In this document: positions 1-7,310 of the stretch, one piece after another
Layout: each line of letters begins with the position of its first letter
How positions within the stretch are numbered: the first letter of the stretch is position 1
From: an uncultured Desulfuromonadales bacterium
GTDB lineage: Bacteria > Desulfobacterota > Desulfuromonadia > Desulfuromonadales > Geopsychrobacteraceae
Assembly: GCA_947259685.1 (NCBI GenBank)
Contig: CAMYNC010000100.1
Location: forward strand, 1 to 13,309
Direction of reading: 5' to 3'
Length of the DNA stretch: 13,309 nt
Notes under the pieces: generated by a model
Database searches by the model: none
What the model saw: the letters and a program-made list of their open reading frames with translations, nothing else
What the model was told of the DNA's origin: nothing
Translations under genes and position numbers: made by a program

Positions 1-308
1 GTCCACTTCAGCCCGGCGATACACTCGGCTTCTGGCGGGTACTCCGGGTGACAAGACCTGCGTCACTGGCCTTGTCGGCCGAGCTGAAACTGCCCGGCAG
101 TGCGACGCTGGACTTCCATTTAGAGGAGGTTGCTGCCAATAAAATCGCTCTGCAGAGTAAGGTGCGATTTTATCCGCGGGGTCTGGGAGGGATTCTGTAT
201 TGGTATTTGGTGAGCCCATTTCACCGCATGGCATTCGGAGGGATGTTAAGCAATATTGACAGCAAGCTGCAGCAACCGATCCTTAACGGTCCCGAGAAGA
301 GCAAATGA
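1..308 (+). CDS. DUF2867 domain protein, C-terminal part (5' end outside window)
   Basis: The reading frame is open from base 3 to the TGA at 306-308, so the gene starts upstream of the window. About 101 residues are visible. The pattern GDTLGFWRV, then a Leu/Pro-Gly beta segment, then RFYPRGLGGILYWYLVSPFH and a final GMLSNI helix fits the DUF2867 domain. That domain is usually found at the C-terminus of NAD(P)-binding, SDR/YbjT-like proteins of about 480 residues. The N-terminal Rossmann part cannot be seen, so whether this is a fusion or a stand-alone domain is unknown. A GTG at 48 is in frame but lies inside the conserved domain and is not the true start. The stop overlaps the start of the lipocalin gene (ATGA, 305-308), which indicates one operon with translational coupling. 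No specific substrate can be assigned. Confidence 0.75.
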   Translation, partial: PLQPGDTLGFWRVLRVTRPASLALSAELKLPGSATLDFHLEEVAANKIALQSKVRFYPRGLGGILYWYLVSPFHRMAFGGMLSNIDSKLQQPILNGPEKSK

Positions 309-817
309 AATTTGCCGCGCTGCTGTCAGGTATTCTTGTCTTGGTCGGCTGTACCGCAACCCCGCAAGGCGTGGTGCCGGTCAAGAACTTTAACCTTGAC
401 CGCTATCTCGGCACCTGGTACGAGATCGCCCGGCTGGATCACTCTTTCGAGCGTGGACTGAGTCAGGTTTCGGCTCACTATAGCAAGCGTTCGGATGGCG
501 GTATCGATGTGCTTAATCGTGGCTTCAACCAACAGACCGGTCAATGGAAAGAGGCTCAGGGGCGAGCCTATTTTGTTCAATTCCCCCAGATTGCCCACTT
601 GAAGGTCACCTTCTTCTGGCCCTTTTATGGCGGCTATAATGTGATCGAACTCGATCAGGAAGGTTACAACTACGCCCTAGTTTGTGGTCCGAACCGAAAC
701 TACCTGTGGATCCTGGCTCGAACCCGGAAACTTGATCAAACCATCGTGCAACAGCTGATCGACACGGCCAAAGAGCTCGACTTCGACATCAGCAAACTCA
801 TCTACGTAGACCACTAA
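305..817 (+). CDS. blc: Outer-membrane lipoprotein lipocalin, Blc type
   Basis: The product has 170 residues, the usual size of bacterial lipocalins. Residues 1-16 form a lipoprotein signal peptide ending in the lipobox LVGC, with Cys16 as the acylation site. Residue +2 is Thr rather than Asp, which favours sorting to the outer membrane. The first lipocalin motif is clear (YLGTWYEIARLDHSFERGL, about residues 34-52). Further marks are a central beta region (RAYFVQFPQIAHLKVTFFWPF), the YNYALVCGPNRNYLWILART strand pair and a C-terminal helix. Family members bind lysophospholipids or fatty acids and are linked to envelope maintenance. Ligand specificity here is unknown. The start codon overlaps the stop of the DUF2867 gene, so the two are probably co-transcribed. 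The gene ends 75 bp before the convergent formate dehydrogenase operon. Confidence 0.9.
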   Translation: MKFAALLSGILVLVGCTATPQGVVPVKNFNLDRYLGTWYEIARLDHSFERGLSQVSAHYSKRSDGGIDVLNRGFNQQTGQWKEAQGRAYFVQFPQIAHLKVTFFWPFYGGYNVIELDQEGYNYALVCGPNRNYLWILARTRKLDQTIVQQLIDTAKELDFDISKLIYVDH

Positions 818-892
818 GAAGGGCCGCCATGCAATTTCCCTAACGGGAGATTATCCTCAATGCCAACCCTGAGGAGGCATGACATGGTAAGG

Positions 893-1876
893 TCATCCAT
901 AGCGTTTAATCATCTCCTCCACCAGCGCAAAAATCCCAATTCCGGTCGGGCAGGCGCGGTCACAGCGGCCGCAGGCAACGCAGCCCAGCTGGCCCCAACG
1001 CTGCGGGTCCGCGGCCAGCTTGTGGTGAATCCGCCTTCGGGTGCGTAGCGCCTCTGTGCCGAGGGGGTTATGGCCGCTGGCTTCGCGCATGAAGGCATCC
1101 AGCTGGCAGGAATCCCAGACCCGGCTGCGTTCGGTCAACTCACCATACTGCCGATCCTGGATGCAGAAGCAGGTGCAGGTCGGGCAAGCCAGGTTGCAGC
1201 CGCTGCAGAGGATGCAGCGATCAGCAATTTCTTCCCAGAATTCATCCGGAACCAGGTCGTTGAGCAAAAGTTCACTTGCAAGTTGCAGGTTTTTCTTTCG
1301 GTTGCTGCTGTGACTGCTGCTGGTCTGCTGCAAGGCTAGGAGCTGGTCCTTGTCGCCAGCGCGAAAAGGCTCTAACAACCGCTTGCCGGTGGCCGACAAG
1401 CCCAGCGCTAGCCAGCCCTCCTTGTTGGCGATCAGTTCGATATCACAGTTGCCGGCGGATACTTCCAGCATGCTTCCATCAGGGCCGGCCGCACCGGTCA
1501 AGCCGATCAGCAGCGCACCATTGCGCTGGCGCAAGTAAGCATCGTCTGCCGTTGGCGCGGAAAAAAAGCGATCGATAAAGGCGATGCCAGCCAGGTCGGC
1601 GGCGTTGAGGCCGAACAAGGCCAGCGGTTTTTCTGATGTGCTCGGCAACCGAACCGCTCCGGTCGAATCGAGCTGCAGCAGCACTTCGGTCTGCGGGAAA
1701 AAAAAGCTGGTCGGTTTGCGCTGCAAGGGTTCGCCCTCTAACGTCAGTTTGCCACTACCGTAGGGCGCTAGCTGCCGGGTACCATCTGCCAGTTGTTGCG
1801 GAACTTGGAGACGATAAGCGCCAGCCAGCTGCTCCAGCAGTTGTTCCAGGTCGCTGCGGGACAGCTGTTTCAGCAT
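893..1876 (-). CDS. Dicluster 4Fe-4S electron-transfer subunit, AsrA / sulfhydrogenase beta-like
   Basis: This 327-residue soluble protein is the last gene of the minus-strand formate dehydrogenase operon. Two ferredoxin-type motifs lie near the C-terminus: Cys221-x2-Cys224-x2-Cys227-x3-Cys231-Pro and Cys299-x2-Cys302-x2-Cys305-x3-Cys309-Pro. They predict two 4Fe-4S clusters. Extra cysteines follow the first motif (Cys234, 236, 238). The N-terminal part carries the KPTSFFFPQTEVLL segment and a FGLNAADLAGIAFIDRFF segment. These match the family of sulfhydrogenase beta subunits and anaerobic sulfite reductase subunit A, but the usual GVRPCD stretch reads GLNAAD, so that cysteine is absent. The start overlaps the fdhA stop by 7 nt. 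Its inferred job is to carry electrons between the FAD/2Fe-2S subunit and the molybdenum or tungsten subunit. A sulfite reductase role is unlikely because no siroheme subunit is nearby. Confidence 0.82.
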   Translation of the reverse strand: MLKQLSRSDLEQLLEQLAGAYRLQVPQQLADGTRQLAPYGSGKLTLEGEPLQRKPTSFFFPQTEVLLQLDSTGAVRLPSTSEKPLALFGLNAADLAGIAFIDRFFSAPTADDAYLRQRNGALLIGLTGAAGPDGSMLEVSAGNCDIELIANKEGWLALGLSATGKRLLEPFRAGDKDQLLALQQTSSSHSSNRKKNLQLASELLLNDLVPDEFWEEIADRCILCSGCNLACPTCTCFCIQDRQYGELTERSRVWDSCQLDAFMREASGHNPLGTEALRTRRRIHHKLAADPQRWGQLGCVACGRCDRACPTGIGIFALVEEMIKRYG

Positions 1877-3900
1877 GGCTCAATCCTTACCGCACAGACC
1901 TTGAACTCGGGGATGCCCGACTCCGGATCGAGGGCGTTGTTGGTCAGGGCGTTGGCCGCCCCTTCGGCAAAGTGAAAGGGGACGAAAATCTGCCCCTCTG
2001 GCACCCGATCGGTCAGCTGCGCGGCCGCGGTGATCGATCCTCGCCGGCTGGTTATTCTGATCGGTTGCCGCTCAGTAATCTTGTATTTTTTCGCATCCAG
2101 AGGGTGGATTTCGACAAACGCCTGGCGTTCTTCGCGGTCGAGCAGGTGGCTGCGGCGGGTCATGCTGCCAGTGTGCCAGTGAAAGTAACTGCGCCCGGTA
2201 TTGAGCAGATAGGGGTAGTCGGCATCCGGCAGCTCCTTGGCAGGACGATAAACGACCGGGCTGAAATGGGCCTTGCCGCGGGTGCAGGTTTCTCGATGCA
2301 GAATCGCTGTGCCAGGGTGTGTTGCATCCGGGCAGGGCCATTGCAGCCCAAATCCTTCCAAACGTGGATAAGTGATGCCGCCATAGCTGGGTGTGAGCTG
2401 GGCGATTTCCGCCATGATTTCTGCCGGCTCGGCATAATCACTTTTCAGGCTACAACGTTGCAGCAGTTCACAGAGAATCTGCCAGTCGGCGCGCGCCTGC
2501 CCTGGTGGTTCGGTCACTTTGCGGCCAAGTTGCACCCGCCGCTCGGTCGAAGTGAAGCTGCCAGTTTTTTCCGCATAGCAGCTGGCCGGCAATAGCAGAT
2601 CGGCTAGCTGGGCGGTTTCGGTTTGGAAGATATCGATGACCGCAAGAAATTCCAGCTGCTCCAGTGCTTTTTTCACCAGTGATTGGTTGGCCTCGGAAAT
2701 CAGTGGATTTTCGCCAAGGATCAGCATGCCACGAACCTTTCCGGCTGCGGCCGCTTCAATGGCATGGGTGCCCATTAACCCAGGTGTTTCAGGCAGCTCA
2801 ACGCCCCAGGCGCCGGAAAATTTCCGCCGGGCGGTCGCATCGCTCACTTTCTGGTAGCCGCTGTAGACATCCGGCAACGCTCCCATGTCGCAGGCGCCTT
2901 GGACATTGTTCTGGCCGCGCAAGGGGTTGATTCCGGTCCCGGGTCGACCGAGATTCCCGGTCGTCAGTGCCAGGTTGGAGATCGCCCGGACATTGTCGAC
3001 GCCATGGCTGTGCTGGGTAATCCCCATGGCGTAAACGATCATCGCCTTATCCACAGTGGCGAACAGCCGGGCCGCTTCGATGATCTGATTCGGCATTAAA
3101 CCGGTGATTTCCGCCACAGAACCCGGGGTGAATGGCGCAACCGATTGCTGCAGAGCAGAAAAGTTCTCAGTGCGCCTGGCGATAAAATCCCGATCTTCCA
3201 GCCCATCCAACAGGATCTGCCGGATCATTCCATTGAGTAGGGCGACATCGCTGCCGTTCTGCTGGCGCAGGTGCAGATCGGCATGCTTGGCCAGGCGGAT
3301 TTTTCGGCTGTCAGCGACAATCAATTTTGCCCCGCGCTGCACTGCTTGAAGAATGCGGCTACCGATCAGTGGATGTTGTTCGGTGGTGTTGGAACCGATG
3401 ACGAAGATCAACTCGGTCTGGTCGAAGCAACTCAAACTGTTGGTCATTGCCCCGGAGCCGAGGGTTTCAGCCAGTCCGGTCACGGTAGAGGAGTGACAGA
3501 GCCGCGCGCAGTGATCGATATTGTTGGTCCCGTAGCCGGCCCGGGCCAGCTTCATCAGCAGATAGTTCTCTTCGTTGCTGACCTTGGCCGAGGAGAGGAA
3601 CATCAGGCTATCAGGGCTGTGGCTTGCCGCAATCCCGTTAAATTTGTCATGCAGCAGGTCGAGCGCGCTGGTCCAGTCGGTCGGTTGTAACTTTCCATCA
3701 TAGCGCACCAGCGGGGAGGTTAGACGCTCGGGATGATCGACAAAGGCGTGGGCATTCCAGCCTTTGATGCAGAGCTGACCGCGACTGGTTGGGTGTTGAC
3801 CGGCTGGTTCGACGCCGCATAAATGACCGCTAACATCACTGAGCAGGTAGAAATTGCAGCCGGTACCGCAGTAGGGGCAGGTCGTCAGGGTCGCCTTCAC
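1870..3900 (-). CDS. fdhA: Formate dehydrogenase catalytic (alpha) subunit, molybdopterin type
   Basis: The product has 676 residues and oxidises formate to CO2, or does the reverse, at a bis-pterin Mo or W centre. The N-terminus binds a 4Fe-4S cluster (Cys8-x2-Cys11-x3-Cys15-x28-Cys44) with Lys46 in LCIKG. The metal ligand is Cys135 in NIDHCARLCHSST, followed by His136. This is a Cys form, where E. coli FdhF has selenocysteine. The catalytic arginine motif is visible as NPLRGQNNVQGACDMG (Arg328). The C-terminal dinucleotide-binding domain has HWHTGSMTRRS and IPEFKVCAVRIE, both typical of formate dehydrogenases rather than nitrate reductases. There is no N-terminal 2Fe-2S/ferredoxin extension and no Tat signal, so it is a short cytoplasmic form relying on partner proteins for electron exit. 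It overlaps the upstream gene by 4 nt and the downstream gene by 7 nt. No fdhD-like sulfurtransferase gene lies in the window. Confidence 0.93.
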   Translation of the reverse strand: MKATLTTCPYCGTGCNFYLLSDVSGHLCGVEPAGQHPTSRGQLCIKGWNAHAFVDHPERLTSPLVRYDGKLQPTDWTSALDLLHDKFNGIAASHSPDSLMFLSSAKVSNEENYLLMKLARAGYGTNNIDHCARLCHSSTVTGLAETLGSGAMTNSLSCFDQTELIFVIGSNTTEQHPLIGSRILQAVQRGAKLIVADSRKIRLAKHADLHLRQQNGSDVALLNGMIRQILLDGLEDRDFIARRTENFSALQQSVAPFTPGSVAEITGLMPNQIIEAARLFATVDKAMIVYAMGITQHSHGVDNVRAISNLALTTGNLGRPGTGINPLRGQNNVQGACDMGALPDVYSGYQKVSDATARRKFSGAWGVELPETPGLMGTHAIEAAAAGKVRGMLILGENPLISEANQSLVKKALEQLEFLAVIDIFQTETAQLADLLLPASCYAEKTGSFTSTERRVQLGRKVTEPPGQARADWQILCELLQRCSLKSDYAEPAEIMAEIAQLTPSYGGITYPRLEGFGLQWPCPDATHPGTAILHRETCTRGKAHFSPVVYRPAKELPDADYPYLLNTGRSYFHWHTGSMTRRSHLLDREERQAFVEIHPLDAKKYKITERQPIRITSRRGSITAAAQLTDRVPEGQIFVPFHFAEGAANALTNNALDPESGIPEFKVCAVRIEPC

Positions 3901-4745
3901 AGCGCCCCCCGCAAATGTTCAATCTCTTCCAACCAGAAGATCGGCCCATCGCTGCAGCAGTAGAGATGTTCAATGCTGCAGTGACCGCATTTGCCGATGC
4001 CGCAGCGCATCTGCCGCTCCAGCGAGAGCATGATCTGCTTGCGGCCGGTCAGTCCCATGCGCCGCAGCTGGGCGATCACCGGTCGGTACATCGGTGGTGG
4101 GCCGACCACCACCGCACAGCTGTTGGTCGGATCAAGCTCTATTTCTGCCAGTAATTGAGTGATCAGCCCGGTTTCGCCGTCATAACAGGAGCTGGCCGGT
4201 TTGTTGTCAACCGTATAGCGGCAGCTGAAGCAGTCACTGAGCTGCCAGTTGGCCAGATCCTGCTTGAACATCAGGTCATCCGGAGACCGGGCACCGTAAA
4301 GAATCTGTACACTTTGATAGTGTTGGGGGTGATCCTGAACGTACTGAATCAGTGAACGCAAAGGGGCCATACCGCAGCCGCCGGCGATCAACAACAGCTG
4401 TTTGCCCTGCAGGGATTCAAGTTGAAAAGGCCGGCCGAAGGGACCGCGGATACCGAGTTTGGCACCTGGTTGCAGCTGATGTAGGGCAGCAGTTAAGGTT
4501 CCGGCCTTGCGTACCCCCAGTTCAAAATAACCGTGACGGCTCGGAGAACTGGCGACTGAGATCGGAGCTTCGGTTAGCCCCGGAAGCGAGACCTGTAGAA
4601 ACTGCCCCGGTTGATGATTCAGTTCAGCACCATCTTCAAGTTGTAGGCGAAAAAGCTTTTCCTGTGGGGTCAGTTGCTGCACTTCAAGCAAACAGCAAGG
4701 GCGAGGGGCATAGATCGATGCGGTTACTGCGGCGCTTCGGTTCAT
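3897..4745 (-). CDS. FAD/NAD(P)-binding 2Fe-2S oxidoreductase, AsrB / sulfhydrogenase gamma-like
   Basis: This is the first gene of the formate dehydrogenase operon (282 residues). Residues about 18-108 form a ferredoxin-reductase-type FAD domain, with HQPGQFLQVSLPG, APISVASSP and IRGPFGRPF. A nucleotide-binding domain follows (LLLIAGGCGMAPLRSLI, residues 117-133, and VVVGPPPMY near 213-220). The C-terminus holds a PyrK-like 2Fe-2S site: Cys248-x4-Cys253-x2-Cys256 and Cys263 or Cys264 before SDGPIF. The arrangement matches the gamma subunits of sulfhydrogenases and AsrB. It is the diaphorase part that exchanges electrons with NAD(P)(H). NAD and NADP cannot be told apart from the sequence. AAGAG lies next to the ATG, and a candidate promoter sits about 30 bp upstream. 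The stop overlaps the fdhA start (ATGA). The most likely complex is a formate:NAD(P)+ oxidoreductase made with the next two genes. Confidence 0.85.
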   Translation of the reverse strand: MNRSAAVTASIYAPRPCCLLEVQQLTPQEKLFRLQLEDGAELNHQPGQFLQVSLPGLTEAPISVASSPSRHGYFELGVRKAGTLTAALHQLQPGAKLGIRGPFGRPFQLESLQGKQLLLIAGGCGMAPLRSLIQYVQDHPQHYQSVQILYGARSPDDLMFKQDLANWQLSDCFSCRYTVDNKPASSCYDGETGLITQLLAEIELDPTNSCAVVVGPPPMYRPVIAQLRRMGLTGRKQIMLSLERQMRCGIGKCGHCSIEHLYCCSDGPIFWLEEIEHLRGAL

Positions 4746-4773
4746 CTCTTATCCAGAGGCAAAGCAAAGCCAC

Positions 4774-4803
4774 ATTGTAACTTGAATTTGCTTGTTCTGC
4801 CAA
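4774..4803 (-). promoter_or_regulatory. Candidate sigma70 promoter of the formate dehydrogenase operon
   Basis: Read on the minus strand, TTGGCA (4803-4798) and TACAAT (4779-4774) are separated by 18 bp. Transcription would begin near 4767, giving a leader of about 20 nt before the ATG at 4745. Each box differs from consensus by only one or two bases. It is the only good match in the gap between the operon and the DUF2780 gene. Confidence 0.5.
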
Positions 4804-4807
4804 GCAA
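4788..4807. repeat. 7-bp inverted repeat over the -35 box (candidate operator)
   Basis: TTGCTTG (4788-4794) and CAAGCAA (4801-4807) are perfect inverted arms around a 6-bp centre. The repeat covers the -35 box of the candidate formate dehydrogenase operon promoter. The 20-bp size and position suit a dimeric repressor or activator site. No regulator gene is adjacent, and I do not recognise the motif as a known family's site. Confidence 0.45.
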
Positions 4808-4818
4808 GCTGTTGGCAG

Positions 4819-4853
4819 AGGTCGGGGGCTAGTTCCGGACTCGCCCCCGACCT
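4819..4853 (-). terminator. Strong hairpin downstream of the DUF2780 gene
   Basis: AGGTCGGGGGC (4819-4829) pairs perfectly with GCCCCCGACCT (4843-4853). The 13-nt loop can itself pair partly (AGT with ACT around CCGGA). The hairpin begins 9 nt beyond the DUF2780 stop and precedes the promoter of the next minus-strand operon, as a terminator would. It lacks a U-tract on the minus strand, so termination may be inefficient or depend on other factors. Confidence 0.5.
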
Positions 4854-4862
4854 TGGGACAAG

Positions 4863-5246
4863 TTATTTCAGGATTTTCTCCAACAGGCCGCCAAGCCCCT
4901 CTCCCCCTTTACCTTTAACAAAGGAAAGGACGATCGGGACGAATTTACCGACCATGCCGGAATCGAGGTCGAGCGACTTGAAGCCGCTGGCCAATTCGGC
5001 CAGGTCGCCGAGATGGCCGGCTTTCTCGCCGAAGGAGGAGGCGATACTGCCGATCGCACTGGCGATTCCGCCCGGTTCCGGTGCTGCCGAGAGCAAATCA
5101 TCTATCCCTGGGACAATGTCGGCGAGCTGACCGAACTCATCGGCGCCGAGCTTCTCCTTGGCCAGGTTGAAAATCATTCCGGTACCCCCTTTGGCCTGGT
5201 CTTCGGTAACGCCCAATTGCTTAACAATTTCCTGTAGTAGTTCCAT
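4863..5246 (-). CDS. DUF2780 family protein
   Basis: This is a 127-residue protein of unknown function. It starts with a helix (MELLQEIVKQLGVTEDQAKG), followed by GTGMIFNLAKEKLGADEF, an IVPGIDDLLSAAP segment, a Gly/Ala/Ser-rich middle and a C-terminal FVPIVLSFVKGKGG stretch. This order (QA-x-GG/GTG, then a PG-x-DDLL-x-AP turn) is typical of the DUF2780 (VcgC/VcgE) family. There is no signal peptide and no cysteine. The ATG at 5246 is preceded on the minus strand by GGGGGAAG at good spacing. The gene stands alone between a hairpin and a divergent radical SAM gene. The 3' hairpin suggests it is monocistronic. No catalytic residues are apparent and the role cannot be assigned. Confidence 0.75.
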   Translation of the reverse strand: MELLQEIVKQLGVTEDQAKGGTGMIFNLAKEKLGADEFGQLADIVPGIDDLLSAAPEPGGIASAIGSIASSFGEKAGHLGDLAELASGFKSLDLDSGMVGKFVPIVLSFVKGKGGEGLGGLLEKILK

Positions 5247-5490
5247 GAGTCTTCCCCCTTTTATTGGGTTTTTCGGCAGTCGAGCTGCCTGGTTGTAGTG
5301 CTTCAGCGAGTGTGGTTTAGGGTGGCGTCTGGACAGTCAATGAAAAGCATCAAGAGATGAGACTTTAACTTGTACATTGGAACGGCGGAAAGTCAAGGTG
5401 GCGGGGGGTCCTCGCAGTCAACTCCGCAGCTGCTATGCTTATTGCAGCTGCCAGCCGAAACAACGACCGCAGCTCGCCAATGAGGTCGCC
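5247..5490. other. Divergent intergenic region, DUF2780 / radical SAM
   Basis: This 244-bp gap lies between two divergent genes. It holds the DUF2780 ribosome site and a short GGCAG/CTGCC hairpin (5275-5289) in that gene's leader. No convincing -35/-10 pair was found in either direction, and no riboswitch or coding signal is seen. A reading frame open from TTG 5377 into the radical SAM gene is judged non-coding before 5491. Confidence 0.5.
5482..5485 (+). promoter_or_regulatory. Ribosome binding site fixing the radical SAM gene start
   Basis: GAGG lies 5 nt before ATG 5491, within TGAGGTCGCCATG. The alternative in-frame TTG at 5377 would add 38 Arg/Cys/Gln-rich residues with no family resemblance. 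Confidence 0.6.
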
Positions 5491-7242
5491 ATGCCACAAA
5501 CTGACCTGGTGTTACTCCATCCACCGAGTGTCTACGATTTTCGCCAGCAATCGATTATGTACGGCCCGATCAGTGACCTGATCCCCTCCTCGCCGGTGTT
5601 TGAGATGTACCCCTTAGGTTTTTTGACCATCACCAACCACCTGGAAGCGCGCGGCTTCAAGGTACGAATCATCAACCTGGCGCTCAGGATGATGAATGAT
5701 CGCAAGTTCGATGTGCCCGATTTTCTCGCTAAACTTAACACCCAAGCCTTCGGCATTGACCTGCACTGGCTGCCGCACGCCCAGGGATCCTTGGCGGTGG
5801 CAAAGTTGTTAAAAGAGATTTTTCCACAACTGCCGGTGATCTTCGGAGGTCTGACGGCCAGCTATTACCACCGGGAACTGATCGTCTATCCGCAGGTCGA
5901 TTATGTGCTGCGGGGTGATTCGATCGAGCCTCCGTTAGAGCAGTTGTTGGATTGTTTGCGAGCCGGCCGGTCACCAGAAAATGTCCCCAACCTGACCTGG
6001 CAAAAAGGCCAGGAGCTGCGGGTTAACGCTTTAAGCTTTGTCCCGCAGAGTCTCGATTATGTTGATCTGCAGCCGGCGCGGATGATCAAAATGGTGTTGC
6101 GGCACCGCGATCTGCAGAGTGTGCTGCCGTTTAACGGTTGGTGGCAGAACCCGATTACCGCCATTTTCAACGTCAAAGGCTGCGCCCATCAGTGCATCAC
6201 CTGCGGCAGTTCAGCGGATGCCAGCCAGCAACTTTGCGCCCGCCCGGCACCGGCGTTTCGCAGTCCGGAGAACCTGGTGAAAAACATCATCGACATCAGC
6301 CGTTTTTCCCGTGGGCCGATCTTTCTGGTTGGGGATCTGCAGGAAGCCGGCGAGGAGTATCTGCAGCAGGTGCTGGACCTTCTGCAGCGCGCCAGGATCA
6401 GCAATCAGATCGTTTTTGAGGTCTTCGGCATGCCCCGGGCGGGCTTTTTGCCGGCGATCGACCGCGCGGTGAAAAACTGGAGTTTGGAACTGTCCCCGGA
6501 AAGCCACGCGGAAGAGCTGCGTCGGGTGCAAGATGAGCGAGTGTATTACAGTAACGCTGAAATGGAAGCGGTGATCGATCAGGCGTTGACGCTGCGTTGT
6601 CAACGCCTGGATGTCTTTTTTATGCTCGGCCTCTCCGGACAGACCAGAGACTCGGTGCTGGCGACCATCGATTATTGTGAAGAGCTGTTCAAGCGCTCGG
6701 ATAGGCGCCTCTCTTGCTTTATTTCGCCGCTCGGCCCCTTCCTCGATCCGGGCAGTTGTGCCTTTGAAGAGCCGGAACGCTTCGGTTATCGTCTGCTGGC
6801 CAAAAGCCTGGAGGAACACCGGCAGCTGCTGCTGCAACCCTCCTGGACACAGATTCTCAATTACGAGACCGAATGGATGAGTCGGGAAGAGCTGGTCGAG
6901 GTGACTTACGATGCTGCGGAGCGGCTGAATGCCCTGAAACTGCAATATCAGCGGATCAGTTCGTCCCGGGGTAAAGAGGTCGCTTGCCGCATCATCCGGG
7001 CTCGGGCGCTTAAAGATCGCCTGCAGCAGGTCGATCGCCATCAAGCGCTGCCTTCGGCAGAGCTCATGGGGGAGATCCACGAGTACAGCGTCTCCACCGT
7101 CTGTGACAAGCGGGAGTTGTTCTGGCGGCGGCATCTGCTCAATTTCAAGCTGCTCGGTATTTTACGGATTTCACTGGAGTATCTTTTCGAGGCCCTGCAG
7201 AGCACCCTGTCCAGTTGGCGAGACAAAGTAGCTGAAAAATAA
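5491..7242 (+). CDS. B12-binding domain / radical SAM protein (Ta0216-like)
   Basis: The product is 583 residues from ATG 5491. The N-terminal ~200 residues form a cobalamin-binding-type Rossmann domain starting at LVLLHPPSVYDF. It contains GIDLHW and HAQGSLAVAKLL, then LPVIFGG and YVLRGDSIEPPLEQLL. The DxHxxG cobalamin motif is only partly kept (DLHWLP). The radical SAM cluster motif is Cys231-x3-Cys235-x2-Cys238 in KGCAHQCITCGSS. The TIM-barrel strands follow (IFLVGDLQ, WSLELSPES, DVFFMLGLSGQT). The long C-terminal region (YETEWMSREELVEVTYDAAERLN onward) is helical. The arrangement resembles the B12/radical SAM 'Ta0216' family, whose substrate is unknown to me. Other members of the wider class carry out methyl transfer or ring chemistry. 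No neighbouring gene hints at a substrate. Confidence 0.85.
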   Translation: MPQTDLVLLHPPSVYDFRQQSIMYGPISDLIPSSPVFEMYPLGFLTITNHLEARGFKVRIINLALRMMNDRKFDVPDFLAKLNTQAFGIDLHWLPHAQGSLAVAKLLKEIFPQLPVIFGGLTASYYHRELIVYPQVDYVLRGDSIEPPLEQLLDCLRAGRSPENVPNLTWQKGQELRVNALSFVPQSLDYVDLQPARMIKMVLRHRDLQSVLPFNGWWQNPITAIFNVKGCAHQCITCGSSADASQQLCARPAPAFRSPENLVKNIIDISRFSRGPIFLVGDLQEAGEEYLQQVLDLLQRARISNQIVFEVFGMPRAGFLPAIDRAVKNWSLELSPESHAEELRRVQDERVYYSNAEMEAVIDQALTLRCQRLDVFFMLGLSGQTRDSVLATIDYCEELFKRSDRRLSCFISPLGPFLDPGSCAFEEPERFGYRLLAKSLEEHRQLLLQPSWTQILNYETEWMSREELVEVTYDAAERLNALKLQYQRISSSRGKEVACRIIRARALKDRLQQVDRHQALPSAELMGEIHEYSVSTVCDKRELFWRRHLLNFKLLGILRISLEYLFEALQSTLSSWRDKVAEK

Positions 7243-7295
7243 CCATTTTGTGTGCATTCCTGGGGGGTCTGAAAGGCGCTTTTCGGCAATTAAAG

Positions 7296-7304
7296 TGGTA
7301 TAAT
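7296..7304 (+). promoter_or_regulatory. Extended -10 promoter of the small membrane protein gene
   Basis: TGGTATAAT is an exact extended -10 element (TGn plus TATAAT). No good -35 box lies 16-18 bp upstream, which is usual for extended -10 promoters. Transcription would start near 7311, directly at a purine run leading to the ATG at 7345. Confidence 0.65.
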
Positions 7305-7310
7305 ATTTAT

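Noticed and set aside
818..892. Possible shared terminator between the lipocalin gene and the convergent operon
   Set aside because: Several small imperfect hairpins are present (TCCC-TAAC-GGGA, ATGAC/GTCAT), but none is followed by a T-tract in either direction.
1636..2595. Plus-strand open frame of 319 codons across the formate dehydrogenase genes
   Set aside because: It is antisense to two well-supported genes, and the product is rich in Arg/Gly/Ala with no domain. It has no ribosome site. It is an artefact of codon bias on the other strand.
893..4745. Reading the operon as an anaerobic sulfite reductase (asrABC) locus
   Set aside because: Two subunits resemble AsrA and AsrB, but the third is a formate dehydrogenase and there is no siroheme AsrC protein.
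5377..5490. TTG start adding 38 residues to the radical SAM protein
   Set aside because: The residues have no family resemblance, and ATG 5491 has a Shine-Dalgarno site and begins the B12-type domain.
6211..7134. Minus-strand open frame of 307 codons inside the radical SAM gene
   Set aside because: It is a shadow of the radical SAM coding frame. It has no start signals and no family features.
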